Below, one piece after another: positions 1 through 7,529 of a stretch of 16,419 nt of DNA. The notes under the pieces were generated by a model that had not been told where the DNA came from, did no database searches, and saw only the letters and a program-made list of their open reading frames with translations. Position 1 is the first letter of the stretch. Every line of letters begins with the position of its first letter. The position numbers and the translations under genes are program-made. Source of the stretch: Synechococcaceae bacterium WB8_1B_136 (GTDB taxonomy: Bacteria; Cyanobacteriota; Cyanobacteriia; PCC-6307; Cyanobiaceae); assembly GCA_010029175.1 (NCBI GenBank), contig RGNC01000030.1, positions 1-16,419 on the forward strand. Reading direction: 5' to 3'.

Positions 1-1
1 T

Positions 2-859
2 GAATTCCTGAAGTACAAGTTCAGCACAAAGAGCCCGACGATCTCAAAAGCGATCACCGAAAAGAACAAGACTGGAGACAAATTCAAGGCAGCCGTAACC
101 TTCCCAGGCGGCACCCATGATCTCTGGATGCGCTACTGGCTGGCCGCCAACGGTGTAGATCCCAATAAGCAAGCCGATCTCGTGGTGATTCCACCGCCGC
201 AGATGGTGGCCAACATGCAGTCGGGAACCATGGACGTGTTCTGTGTGGGTGAACCCTGGAACGAGCGCCTAGTGAATAAGAAGCTGGGCTACACAGCCCT
301 GATCACGGGCCAACTCTGGAGGGATCACCCCGAGAAGGCCTTCGCCATGCGAGCCGACTGGGTGAAAAAGAACCCCAACGCCACCCTGCGCCTGCTCATG
401 GCAGTACAGCAGGCCCAGAAGTGGGCGGACAATCCCGCCAACACGGTGGAACTGTCCAAGATGCTGGCCCAAGACAAATATGTTAAAGCCAACGCCGATG
501 ACCTGCTCCCCCGCCTGCAAGGCACCATCGACTTCGGCACCGGCAAGGTGGCAAACATGAAGAACATCTCAATGAAGTTCTGGGCCGACAACGCCTCCTT
601 CCCCTACAAGAGCCACGACACCTGGTTCGTCACCGAGGACATGCGTTGGGGCTACCTGCCCAAGGCCACAAACATCAAGGCCTTGGTGAACAAGGTGAAT
701 CGCAGCGATCTGTGGCGCGCCGCCGCCAAGGCCAATGGCTACGGCAATGGTCCCAGCAGTGATTCCCGCGGCGTGGAGACCTTCTTCGACGGCGTCAAGT
801 TCGATGCCAACAACCCTCAGGGCTATCTCAACACCCTGAAGATCAAGGCCATGAAGTGA
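2..859 (+). CDS. nrtA: NrtA, nitrate/nitrite-binding lipoprotein of the ABC transporter (5' end missing)
   Basis: The reading frame is open at the left edge and runs to TGA at 857-859, giving 285 visible residues of a protein that is usually about 440. The missing part would include the lipoprotein signal and the first lobe. Visible segments typical of the NrtA/CmpA/SsuA binding-protein family include FPGGTHDLWMRYWLAANGVD, the IPPPQMVANMQSGTMDVFCVGEPWN stretch (residues near 60-85 of the visible part) and a conserved C-terminal RSDLWRAAA region. NrtA sits on the periplasmic side of the plasma membrane, captures nitrate and nitrite and hands them to NrtB. Its identity rests on these segments plus the nrtBCD genes downstream. 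The paralogue CmpA (bicarbonate) is the main alternative, but the narB and Moco genes nearby favour nitrate. The first in-frame ATG, at 128, is internal and is not the start. Confidence 0.95.
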   Translation, partial: EFLKYKFSTKSPTISKAITEKNKTGDKFKAAVTFPGGTHDLWMRYWLAANGVDPNKQADLVVIPPPQMVANMQSGTMDVFCVGEPWNERLVNKKLGYTALITGQLWRDHPEKAFAMRADWVKKNPNATLRLLMAVQQAQKWADNPANTVELSKMLAQDKYVKANADDLLPRLQGTIDFGTGKVANMKNISMKFWADNASFPYKSHDTWFVTEDMRWGYLPKATNIKALVNKVNRSDLWRAAAKANGYGNGPSSDSRGVETFFDGVKFDANNPQGYLNTLKIKAMK

Positions 860-867
860 GTTGCGCA

Positions 868-897
868 GAGGTGGCCGGCCATTCCAGCCGCCACCTC
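868..897 (+). terminator. Strong hairpin directly after nrtA (attenuator or mRNA-stabilising element)
   Basis: Eight bases after the nrtA stop codon, GAGGTGGC (868-875) pairs with GCCACCTC (890-897). After a single bulged C, GGC (877-879) pairs with GCC (887-889) around a 7-base loop, giving 11 base pairs. No T-run follows, so it is not a classical intrinsic terminator. A hairpin here between a binding-protein gene and its membrane-component genes commonly blocks 3' exonuclease or attenuates transcription; that role is inferred. Confidence 0.6.
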
Positions 898-937
898 GAT
901 TCCTTCCTCATCTGTCCGCTTCCGACTGATTGCCCCT

Positions 938-964
938 GGGCGGTGTAGCAAGCCTTCACCGCCC
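938..964 (+). terminator. Second hairpin in the nrtA-nrtB gap
   Basis: GGGCGGTG (938-945) and CACCGCCC (957-964) form a perfect 8-bp, almost all-GC stem around an 11-base loop. It lies 40 bases after the first hairpin and 38 bases before the nrtB start. No T-run follows. Two stable stems in one 143-base gap suggest a deliberate control point between nrtA and nrtB. Confidence 0.5.
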
Positions 965-1002
965 CCTCCACCTTCGCCCCTGACCATCGGCTGCGCCGTT
1001 CC

Positions 1003-1845
1003 ATGACAAGCCTCTCCGCCACTCCCCGCAGCAAGCGCCGCCCAGCGGCCGGCTGGCTGCATTCGCCCCTCGCCAGCCAGATCAAGGCGCCGGTGCTCTG
1101 CATCGGCCTAACCATGGCCCTGTGGCAATTCCTGGTGCAGTTCAACAGCGAGGGGTTTCCGGGGCCGATTCAAGTCATTTCCCAGACCTGGGATCCTTAC
1201 ATCATTCATCCCTTTTTTGATGACGGTGGCACCTCCAAAGGCCTGGGGCTGCAGCTGCTGATCTCGCTGCAGAGGGTGGCCGTGGGCTATATCCTGGCGG
1301 CGGTTGTAGGCATCGGAGCAGGCCTGGCCATTGGACTGAACCGCTTTCTACGCCGAGGCTTTGATCCGCTGATTCAGGTGCTGCGCACGGTGCCGCCCCT
1401 GGCCTGGCTGCCGATCTCCCTCCTGCTGTTCCAGCAGGCAGACACAGCCGCGATCTTCGTGATCTTCATCACCGCCATCTGGCCGATCATCATCAACACG
1501 GCGGTGGGTATCAACGAGATCCCGCAGGACTACACCAACGTGGCCCGCGTGCTGCGGCTGCGCAAGCGCAGCTACCTGCGCGACATCCTGATGCCGGCCA
1601 CCGCCCCCTATGTGTTCACTGGCCTGCGCATCGCCATCGGCCTGGCCTGGCTGGCAATCGTGGCGGCTGAAATGCTCAAGGCTGACGGCGGCATCGGCTT
1701 CTTCATCTGGGACGCCTACAATGCTGGTGGCGACAGCAGCACCAGCCAGATCATCCTGGCGATCGGGGTGATCGGCCTGGTGGGCCTGGGCCTGGATCGC
1801 CTGGTGGGCGCGGTTGGCAACGTGGTGGCCAAGGGAGGCAAGTGA
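1003..1845 (+). CDS. nrtB: NrtB, nitrate/nitrite ABC transporter permease
   Basis: The 280-residue integral membrane protein has the normal NrtB length. After a basic N-terminus (residues 1-25) it has hydrophobic segments near residues 30-50, 85-110, 125-145, 150-170, 205-230 and 250-270. The EAA-type cytoplasmic loop that docks the ATPases is visible around residues 185-205 (ARVLRLRKRSYLRDILMPA). It forms the membrane channel of NrtABCD, probably as a dimer contacting NrtC and NrtD. The start is ATG at 1003; no good ribosome-binding site precedes it, which is common in cyanobacteria. The stop TGA (1843-1845) shares its last base with the nrtC ATG, so translation of the two is probably coupled. 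The family also contains CmpB and SsuC; assignment to nitrate comes from context. Confidence 0.95.
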   Translation: MTSLSATPRSKRRPAAGWLHSPLASQIKAPVLCIGLTMALWQFLVQFNSEGFPGPIQVISQTWDPYIIHPFFDDGGTSKGLGLQLLISLQRVAVGYILAAVVGIGAGLAIGLNRFLRRGFDPLIQVLRTVPPLAWLPISLLLFQQADTAAIFVIFITAIWPIIINTAVGINEIPQDYTNVARVLRLRKRSYLRDILMPATAPYVFTGLRIAIGLAWLAIVAAEMLKADGGIGFFIWDAYNAGGDSSTSQIILAIGVIGLVGLGLDRLVGAVGNVVAKGGK

Positions 1846-3884
1846 TGGCAAACACCTTCCTCACCGTCGACGACATCACCCGCAGCTTTGCGCTGCCCAA
1901 CGGAGGGCAATATGTCGCCCTCAAGGACATCGATCTGGAGATCGCAGAGGGAGAGTTCATCTCCTTGATCGGCCACTCCGGCTGCGGCAAATCCACCCTG
2001 CTGAATCTGATGGCGGGCCTGGATCAGGCCAACACCGGCGGCATCCTGATCGACGGCCGCCAGGTGACCGATCCCGGCCCGGATCGCATGGTGGTGTTCC
2101 AGAACTATTCGCTGCTGCCCTGGCAGACCGTGCGTCAGAACATCGCCCTGGCGGTGAACAACGTGATGCGCGATGCCAGCGAAGCCGAACGCCGCGAACG
2201 GATCGACAACAGCATTCGGATGGTAGGCCTCGCCCACGCCACCAACAAACTGCCTGGCGAACTGTCAGGCGGCATGAAGCAACGGGTGGCCATCGCCCGG
2301 GCCCTGGCCATTCGCCCCAAGCTGCTGCTGTTGGATGAACCCTTCGGCGCCCTCGACGCCCTCACCCGCGGCAACCTCCAGCAGCAGTTGATGGAGATCT
2401 GCCAGCAGTCCGGCGTCACCACGGTGATGGTGACCCACTCGGTGGATGAGGCCCTGCTGCTCTCCGACCGGGTGGTGTGCCTCACCAATGGTCCGGCCGC
2501 GGGCATCGGCCAGATCCTCAAGGTGAACCTGCCTCGGCCGCGCCAACGGCTGGAGGTGATGGAACACCCCGACTACTACCGCCTGCGCAGTGAGCTGATC
2601 AACTTTCTGCAGCAGCAACGGCGCCTCAAGCAACACCGCCAGACGTTGAGCGCCAATCTGGCGGCCTTCGAGGCGGCCGAACCGACCCCGACGGCACCTA
2701 CAACGGCCATGGCCCAGCGCAAGCTGCGCATCGGCTACCTGCCGGGCCTCGATGTGGCACCCCTGGCGGTGGGCATGGAGCGCGGCTTCTTCCGCGAACG
2801 CGACATTCAGGTGATCCCGGTGGTGTTCCACCGCTGGCAGCAGATGGAGGAGCAGCTCCGGGCCGGTGATCTGGATGTGGCGATCACCTCCGCCAGCGCT
2901 CCACTGGCCCTGGCCCTGGGCCTGAACGGCCAACCCGCCTGGCCGGCCATCACGCCGATGACGGTCACCCGCAGTGGCAATGCCATCTGCCTGGCCCGGC
3001 GCTTGCGCGACCTGGGCATCCAGTCGCTGGAGGATCTGGCAACGCTCAAAGGGCGTGAATGGCCGCTGCGACTGGCCATCGGCCAGAAGGGCAGCATGCA
3101 GGAGCTGCTGCTGCGCCACTGGCTGGCCAGCGGAGGCATCGACCCCGACCGGGATGTGGAGTTCCAGACGCTCTCACCCCTTGCGATACAGGCGGCCCTG
3201 CTGGCCGGGGAGATCGATGGCTTCATCGCCGGCCGCTATCGCGTGGCCAAGTCGGTGGAGGCCGGGCTTGCCTTCGTGCTCGCCACCGACCTGGACATCT
3301 GGAGCGGCCACCCGGAGAAGGTGCTCACCTGCCATGAGGGCTGGGCCGCCAGCCAAGAATCCCTGCTGCTGGAGTTCTGCGGCGGCCTGATCCGCGCCGG
3401 CCAGATCTGCGAAGACGGCGGCCAGCACGAGGGCCTGGTGGGTCTGCTCAGCCGGCCCCAATGGCTGGGCAACGATTCAGCCCTGGCGCTGCAACGGCAG
3501 TTCGACCTGGGCAACGGCCAAGCCTCCGGTCGTCGACTGCCGCTCAACCGCTACCACAGCGATCGGGCCCATGTGGCCAACAGCGCGGAGGGGGCCTGGA
3601 TCCTCACCCAGTTCAGCCGCTGGGGCTGGAGCCCCTTCCCAAGCAACCGTCTCGAACTGCTGGGGCAGGTGTACCGCAACGACCTCTGCAACGCCGCTTT
3701 GGAGCAAGTGGGTCTACCGGCCCTGAGGCCGGAACGGCAGCCGCTGCCAATGGCCTGCGGCCTGCCCTTCGACCAGGACGACCCCATCGGCTACCTCGCG
3801 CAACTCCCGTTCAGCCACACCACAACCCAGGCCGTGGTTCCACTGCCGAGCGGTGATGCCCAACGCACCCACGCCGACCACTGA
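1845..3884 (+). CDS. nrtC: NrtC, nitrate transporter ATPase fused to an NrtA-like regulatory domain
   Basis: The 679-residue two-domain protein matches cyanobacterial NrtC. Residues 1 to about 260 are an ABC ATPase: Walker A GHSGCGKST (43-51), signature LSGGMKQR (140-147), Walker B LLLLDEP (160-166) and an H-loop in VMVTHSVDE (near 197). A Pro/Thr/Ala-rich linker (about 272-288) leads into a domain of about 390 residues starting near KLRIGYLPGLD that resembles the binding protein NrtA. In Synechococcus this domain is known to mediate rapid ammonium-promoted inhibition of nitrate uptake. The ATG at 1845 is preferred over the GTG at 1842 because GGGAGG at 1833-1838 is spaced 6 bases from it. 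The ATPase hydrolyses ATP on the cytoplasmic face together with NrtD. CmpC has the same architecture; the context favours nitrate. Confidence 0.95.
   Translation: MANTFLTVDDITRSFALPNGGQYVALKDIDLEIAEGEFISLIGHSGCGKSTLLNLMAGLDQANTGGILIDGRQVTDPGPDRMVVFQNYSLLPWQTVRQNIALAVNNVMRDASEAERRERIDNSIRMVGLAHATNKLPGELSGGMKQRVAIARALAIRPKLLLLDEPFGALDALTRGNLQQQLMEICQQSGVTTVMVTHSVDEALLLSDRVVCLTNGPAAGIGQILKVNLPRPRQRLEVMEHPDYYRLRSELINFLQQQRRLKQHRQTLSANLAAFEAAEPTPTAPTTAMAQRKLRIGYLPGLDVAPLAVGMERGFFRERDIQVIPVVFHRWQQMEEQLRAGDLDVAITSASAPLALALGLNGQPAWPAITPMTVTRSGNAICLARRLRDLGIQSLEDLATLKGREWPLRLAIGQKGSMQELLLRHWLASGGIDPDRDVEFQTLSPLAIQAALLAGEIDGFIAGRYRVAKSVEAGLAFVLATDLDIWSGHPEKVLTCHEGWAASQESLLLEFCGGLIRAGQICEDGGQHEGLVGLLSRPQWLGNDSALALQRQFDLGNGQASGRRLPLNRYHSDRAHVANSAEGAWILTQFSRWGWSPFPSNRLELLGQVYRNDLCNAALEQVGLPALRPERQPLPMACGLPFDQDDPIGYLAQLPFSHTTTQAVVPLPSGDAQRTHADH
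2073..2119 (+). repeat. 47-bp direct repeat inside nrtC (partner in nrtD)
   Basis: These 47 bases in nrtC are identical, including every synonymous position, to 4171-4217 in nrtD. The block encodes PGPDRMVVFQNYSLLP, the Q-loop region shared by the two ATPases. The paralogues differ at many synonymous sites on either side of it. Confidence 0.9.
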
Positions 3885-3885
3885 G

Positions 3886-4737
3886 ATGAGCTCTGTCATG
3901 ACCAGCCCCCCATCCAGCGCCGGCGCCTTCGAGCGCGATCTGACGCGAAACCCCGCCTATCTGCGCTTTGACGGCGTAGGCCAGGTGTTCCAGACCCAGA
4001 ACGGCCCCTTCGAGGCTCTGCGCGACATCAATCTGCAGGTGGCCCAAGGCGAGTTCATCTGCGTGGTCGGGCACTCCGGCTGCGGCAAAAGCACCCTGTT
4101 GAACATGGTGTCGGGCTTCCTGAGCCCGAGCAGCGGCAGGGTGACCCTGCAGGACCGACCGATCGAGGGCCCCGGCCCGGATCGCATGGTGGTGTTCCAG
4201 AACTATTCGCTGCTGCCATGGAAAAGTGTTGACCAGAACGTGGCCCTGGCGGTGAAGGCCGCCCGGCCGGAACTGACGGCCGCTGCGCAGACCGCCGTGG
4301 TCGAGCATCATCTCGAGATGGTGGGCCTGCTGGAGGCGCGACACAAACGCCCGGGGGAAATTTCCGGCGGCATGCGCCAACGGGTGGCCATCGCCCGGGC
4401 CTTGGCGGTGCAGCCGGAGGTGCTGGTACTCGATGAGCCCTTTGGCGCCCTCGATGCCATCACCAAGGAGGAGCTCCAAGAAGAGCTGCTGGCCATTTGG
4501 CGCGAACACAAGCCAACTGTGTTGATGATCACTCACGACATCGATGAGGCCCTTTTCCTGGCTGATCGCATCGTGATGATGACCAACGGTCCCGCCGCGA
4601 CCATCGGCGAAATCATGGAGGTTCCCTTCGATCGACCCCGCAACTTCGAAGGCATCCAAGAGGATCCGCGCTATGGCCAGCTGCGCAACCACGCCCTCGA
4701 CTTCCTGTACCGCCGCTATGCCCATGACGACGGTTGA
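3886..4737 (+). CDS. nrtD: NrtD, nitrate transporter ATPase subunit
   Basis: The 283-residue protein is a single-domain ABC ATPase, the normal NrtD length. It has Walker A GHSGCGKST (62-70), a Q-loop in VFQNYSLLPW, signature ISGGMRQR, Walker B VLVLDEP and the H-loop in MITHDIDEALF. It pairs with the ATPase half of NrtC to drive NrtB. The chosen ATG at 3886 lies one base after the nrtC stop. In-frame alternatives are ATG 3856, which would overlap nrtC by 29 bases, and ATG 3898; none has a convincing ribosome-binding site, so the first few residues are uncertain. Homology to other NrtD proteins clearly begins by NPAYLRFDGVGQVF (about residue 22). The gene closes the transporter set and is followed 10 bases later by the regulator gene. 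Confidence 0.94.
   Translation: MSSVMTSPPSSAGAFERDLTRNPAYLRFDGVGQVFQTQNGPFEALRDINLQVAQGEFICVVGHSGCGKSTLLNMVSGFLSPSSGRVTLQDRPIEGPGPDRMVVFQNYSLLPWKSVDQNVALAVKAARPELTAAAQTAVVEHHLEMVGLLEARHKRPGEISGGMRQRVAIARALAVQPEVLVLDEPFGALDAITKEELQEELLAIWREHKPTVLMITHDIDEALFLADRIVMMTNGPAATIGEIMEVPFDRPRNFEGIQEDPRYGQLRNHALDFLYRRYAHDDG
4171..4217 (+). repeat. 47-bp direct repeat inside nrtD (partner in nrtC)
   Basis: This is the second copy of the block at 2073-2119, identical over 47 bases; the first mismatches are c4170 against t2072 and a4218 against c2120. A further shared run of about 24 bases covers the QRVAIARA coding stretch after the ABC signature in both genes. Confidence 0.9.
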
Positions 4738-4747
4738 GGCAGCCACA

Positions 4748-5308
4748 ATGCTGTCGATACGCACGGGCCATACAATGTTGCTCGATGAGCAATTGCTGCG
4801 GTGCACGCACTACCTGAGCGTGCAAGCAGGCCTGATTAGGGTGGCCGTTTCCAAGCCTGACCAGGAGGCCCTCCAGGCCCAACTGGTGCCCTTGGGTTTT
4901 CTCCAGGCGGGGGACCATCTTCCCCTGGATCTCCTACGCAATTCGCGACTCCACCTGCAGGCCCTGATGCCCACCTCTCTGGTGAGGGAAACCTCAGCCT
5001 TGCCTCCGGTGGGATCGAACAGCCTCCATGACTGGACCCTGGCCCTGCTCATGCTTCGTCACCAGGGAGAAGCCGAGCAGCGCATTCAGGCGCTGCTCCA
5101 ACTTCTGGTGGAACGGTTGGGTCGGCGCAGCGGCAATTGGTATGAGATTCCGTTCCCCCTCACCCACGCGGAGCTGGCCGAACTGAGCGGCCATTCTCGT
5201 GCCACCGTGACCCGCCAGCTGGCGCACCTACGCGAGCAGGGGTTGATCGAACAGGACCCAGGGCCAAACCGCAACCTACGGATCGCACCAGTGCTGGTGG
5301 ATGCCTAA
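4748..5308 (+). CDS. Crp/Fnr-family transcriptional regulator at the end of the nrt operon
   Basis: The 186-residue protein (start ATG 4748, with GAGG at 4736-4739 spaced 8 bases away) begins 10 bases after nrtD. Its C-terminus is a clear Crp-type winged helix, LTHAELAELSGHSRATVTRQ at about residues 138-157 and on to about 170. The N-terminal half is a shortened cyclic-nucleotide-type beta barrel (LIRVAV, then LGFLQAGDHLPLDLL) without the RxA-type phosphate-binding cassette of cAMP receptors, so it probably does not bind cAMP. The recognition helix reads RATVTR, closer to the R-x-TVTR pattern of the nitrogen regulator NtcA than to the RETVGR of E. coli CRP. It is not NtcA itself: it is shorter and its effector domain diverges. 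A role in controlling this nitrate cluster is likely from context but not shown. ATG 4775 and ATG 4724 are alternative starts. The stop overlaps that of narB. Confidence 0.8.
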   Translation: MLSIRTGHTMLLDEQLLRCTHYLSVQAGLIRVAVSKPDQEALQAQLVPLGFLQAGDHLPLDLLRNSRLHLQALMPTSLVRETSALPPVGSNSLHDWTLALLMLRHQGEAEQRIQALLQLLVERLGRRSGNWYEIPFPLTHAELAELSGHSRATVTRQLAHLREQGLIEQDPGPNRNLRIAPVLVDA

Positions 5309-7446
5309 GTGATCAACGGCGCCAGCCGCACCGCCGCAGCCTTCAGCTCCGGCTGCTTGGAGATGGCGTCAGCCTGTTCATGCATCAAACGGTTGGCTTC
5401 ACAGGGCTGCGGCTGACTGGCCCCCCAATGCATGGGCAGAAACACCGTGCCCGGGCGAATCCGCTCGCTGATCTGCACACGCACCTGGATCACGGCGCGG
5501 CGGGAGGAGACCACCGCCATGGCCCCATCTTGTAATCCATGGCTCTGAGCATCCCGGGGGTTCACCTCCAGCAGGGGTTCGGGGTGTTGCTTGAGCACCC
5601 GCGCCACATGCACGGTGCGGGTCATGGTGTGCCAGTGGCCCAGATAGCGGCCCACGGTGAGCACCAGGGGATAGTTGTCGCAGGGAGGTTCCGCCAGCCC
5701 TAGGGGTTGTTCCGCCAGCAGCCGGGCTCGCCCGGTTGGCGTGGGATAGCGATGGTCACCATAGAGGCGTGCGGCACCGTGCCCTGGGGCTGTCCCCATT
5801 GGAAAAGGCCACTGCTGGGGCCCATGCTTCCCCAACAGATCATGGCTCAGACCACTGAGGTCACAGACACGGCCGGCGGTGAGTCTCACCAGCTCCTCAA
5901 ACACCTCCGCAGAGGAGCCATAGCTGAACTGATCTACAAAGCCGAGGCGCCGACCCAGTTCCGCAAAAATGGCCCAATCAGCCCGCGCCTGCCCGGGCGG
6001 CTCCCGGAAAGCGGAGCACAAGGTGACCCGACGCTCGGAATTGGTCATCACCCCAGCCTTTTCACTCCACTGGGCCGCCGGCAACACCAAATGAGCCACC
6101 GCTGCGGTTTCAGTGCAGGCATAGGCCTCCGAGAGCACCACCAACGGACACCTTTCAGCAGCGGCTCGCACCCGATCCAGCCAGGGCATGCTCACCAGCG
6201 GATTGGTGGCAGCCACCCACCACAACCCCAGGTCGCCGCGCTCCATGGCCTCGATCTGCTCCCACACCGCCAAGCCGGGCTTGGGGGCAATGGAACCGGG
6301 AGGGAAGCCCCAGTGGCGCTCCACCTCAACTCGATCCTCTGGATTGGCCACGAACCGGTAGCCCGGCAGGAGCTGTGCCAGGCCACCAACCTCCCGGCCA
6401 CCCATCGCATTGGGCTGGCCCGTGAGGGAAAAGGGGCCCGCTCCGCACCGCCCGATCTGAGCCGTGGTGAGGTGCAGATTGATGATGCCGGCCACGGTGG
6501 CAGTGCCCTCACGGCTCTGATTCACCCCCATCGACCAGAGGCTGAGCACTGCGCTGGCCTGCTGCCACCACTGCGCCAGCTGACGCAGGTCCGCTTCGGC
6601 AATGCCACAGAGATCACACACCCGTTGCGGCGTCCACTGGCGCCAGAGGGCCTCCAACGCGTCGTAGCCCTCGGTGTGCTCAGCGATGAAGGCCTGGTCC
6701 AGGGCTTGTTGCTCCAGCAGCAGATGACCGATGCCATGCAGAAGCACGAGATCGGTACCCGGCCGGATCGCCAGATGCAGGTCAGCTGCATCGGCTGTGG
6801 CGGTGGCCCTCGGATCCACCACCACCAGCCGCAGATCATCCGGCTGCTTGCGCTTGCGCTTGATCAGCCGCTGAAACAGCACCGGATGACACTCCGCCGT
6901 GTTCGTGCCGATCAACAGCACCAGGTCGGCCAGATCGAGGTCGTCGTAGCAGCAAGGTGGGCCATCGGACCCCAGGCTGCGGGCATAGCCGGCCACTGCC
7001 GAACTCATGCAAAGCCGCGAATTGGCATCGAAGTTGTTGCTCCCCAAGGCCCCCTTGAGCAGCTTGTTCGCCATGTAGTAGTCCTCACTGAGGAACTGAC
7101 CCGAGCCATAGATCGCCAGTCCCGCAGGTCCCTGTTCCGCAAGTGTGGCGCGAATCCGCTCAACCAGCAGCTCAAAAGCCTGGTCCCAGCTGATCGGCGT
7201 GAAGGGCTGGTTGATGCGCTCACGCCACAAGGGCGTGGTCACACGATTGTGGTGCAGAGTTTCACCCACAGTGGCGCCCTTCACGCAGACCTGACCCAGC
7301 GAAGAAGGATGATCGCGATCACCGCGGGCCGTCCACTGAGGATCAGCGGGATCACGGGGAGGCTTGAGCTCAAGACCACAGCCCACCCCGCAGTACGGAC
7401 ATTGAGCCCTGGCCGAGTTGACAGCAGCAGAGGTCTTCAGGGGCAC
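5305..7446 (-). CDS. narB: NarB, ferredoxin-dependent assimilatory nitrate reductase
   Basis: NarB is a cytoplasmic molybdoenzyme that reduces nitrate to nitrite with electrons from ferredoxin. With the start placed at GTG 7446 the protein has 713 residues, close to the usual 710-730. A [4Fe-4S] motif, CPYCGVGC, sits at residues 16-23, with a fourth cysteine in GQVCVKGA near residue 54. SRLCMSSAV carries the likely molybdenum-ligand cysteine. Molybdopterin-guanine-dinucleotide binding segments run through to the C-terminal CEANRLMHEQAD. The frame extends upstream to GTG 7533 (GTGA overlap with cynS) and GTG 7536. I prefer 7446 because a perfect NtcA site and a matching -10 lie in the added stretch, and because NarB proteins normally begin only about 10-20 residues before the first cysteine. 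The 3' end overlaps the convergent Crp gene by four bases. Confidence 0.94.
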   Translation of the reverse strand: MPLKTSAAVNSARAQCPYCGVGCGLELKPPRDPADPQWTARGDRDHPSSLGQVCVKGATVGETLHHNRVTTPLWRERINQPFTPISWDQAFELLVERIRATLAEQGPAGLAIYGSGQFLSEDYYMANKLLKGALGSNNFDANSRLCMSSAVAGYARSLGSDGPPCCYDDLDLADLVLLIGTNTAECHPVLFQRLIKRKRKQPDDLRLVVVDPRATATADAADLHLAIRPGTDLVLLHGIGHLLLEQQALDQAFIAEHTEGYDALEALWRQWTPQRVCDLCGIAEADLRQLAQWWQQASAVLSLWSMGVNQSREGTATVAGIINLHLTTAQIGRCGAGPFSLTGQPNAMGGREVGGLAQLLPGYRFVANPEDRVEVERHWGFPPGSIAPKPGLAVWEQIEAMERGDLGLWWVAATNPLVSMPWLDRVRAAAERCPLVVLSEAYACTETAAVAHLVLPAAQWSEKAGVMTNSERRVTLCSAFREPPGQARADWAIFAELGRRLGFVDQFSYGSSAEVFEELVRLTAGRVCDLSGLSHDLLGKHGPQQWPFPMGTAPGHGAARLYGDHRYPTPTGRARLLAEQPLGLAEPPCDNYPLVLTVGRYLGHWHTMTRTVHVARVLKQHPEPLLEVNPRDAQSHGLQDGAMAVVSSRRAVIQVRVQISERIRPGTVFLPMHWGASQPQPCEANRLMHEQADAISKQPELKAAAVRLAPLIT

Positions 7447-7464
7447 AGCTCTGGATTGGGGATC

Positions 7465-7470
7465 ATTGCA
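7465..7470 (-). promoter_or_regulatory. Probable -10 box of the narB promoter
   Basis: TGCAAT (4 of 6 matches to TATAAT) lies exactly 22 bases downstream of the NtcA site, within the 20-24 base spacing typical of NtcA-activated promoters. Transcription would begin near 7457, about 10 bases before GTG 7446. The hexamer alone is weak; the spacing supports it. Confidence 0.4.
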
Positions 7471-7491
7471 CCAAGCCAACGGGGGAACGCC

Positions 7492-7507
7492 TGTAGCAAC
7501 AGCTACA
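7492..7507 (-). promoter_or_regulatory. NtcA-binding site upstream of narB
   Basis: TGTAGCAACAGCTACA on the + strand reads TGTAGCTGTTGCTACA on the narB strand. It is a perfect 6-bp-arm palindrome and an exact match to the NtcA consensus GTA-N8-TAC. It lies 22 bases after the cynS stop codon. NtcA activates nitrogen-assimilation genes in cyanobacteria when 2-oxoglutarate is high. As RNA the same bases could fold into a hairpin, but no T-run follows. Confidence 0.65.
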
Positions 7508-7529
7508 AAACCGTCGCGCCTCGCCCCCT

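Noticed and set aside
945..958. GTA-N8-TCA upstream of nrtB as an NtcA site
   Set aside because: The right half does not match TAC, and the bases are already explained by the second hairpin.
4733..4776. GTT-N8-CAC followed by TACAAT as an NtcA promoter for the Crp-family gene
   Set aside because: Only 4 of 6 consensus bases match, and transcription would begin downstream of both plausible start codons (4748 and 4775).
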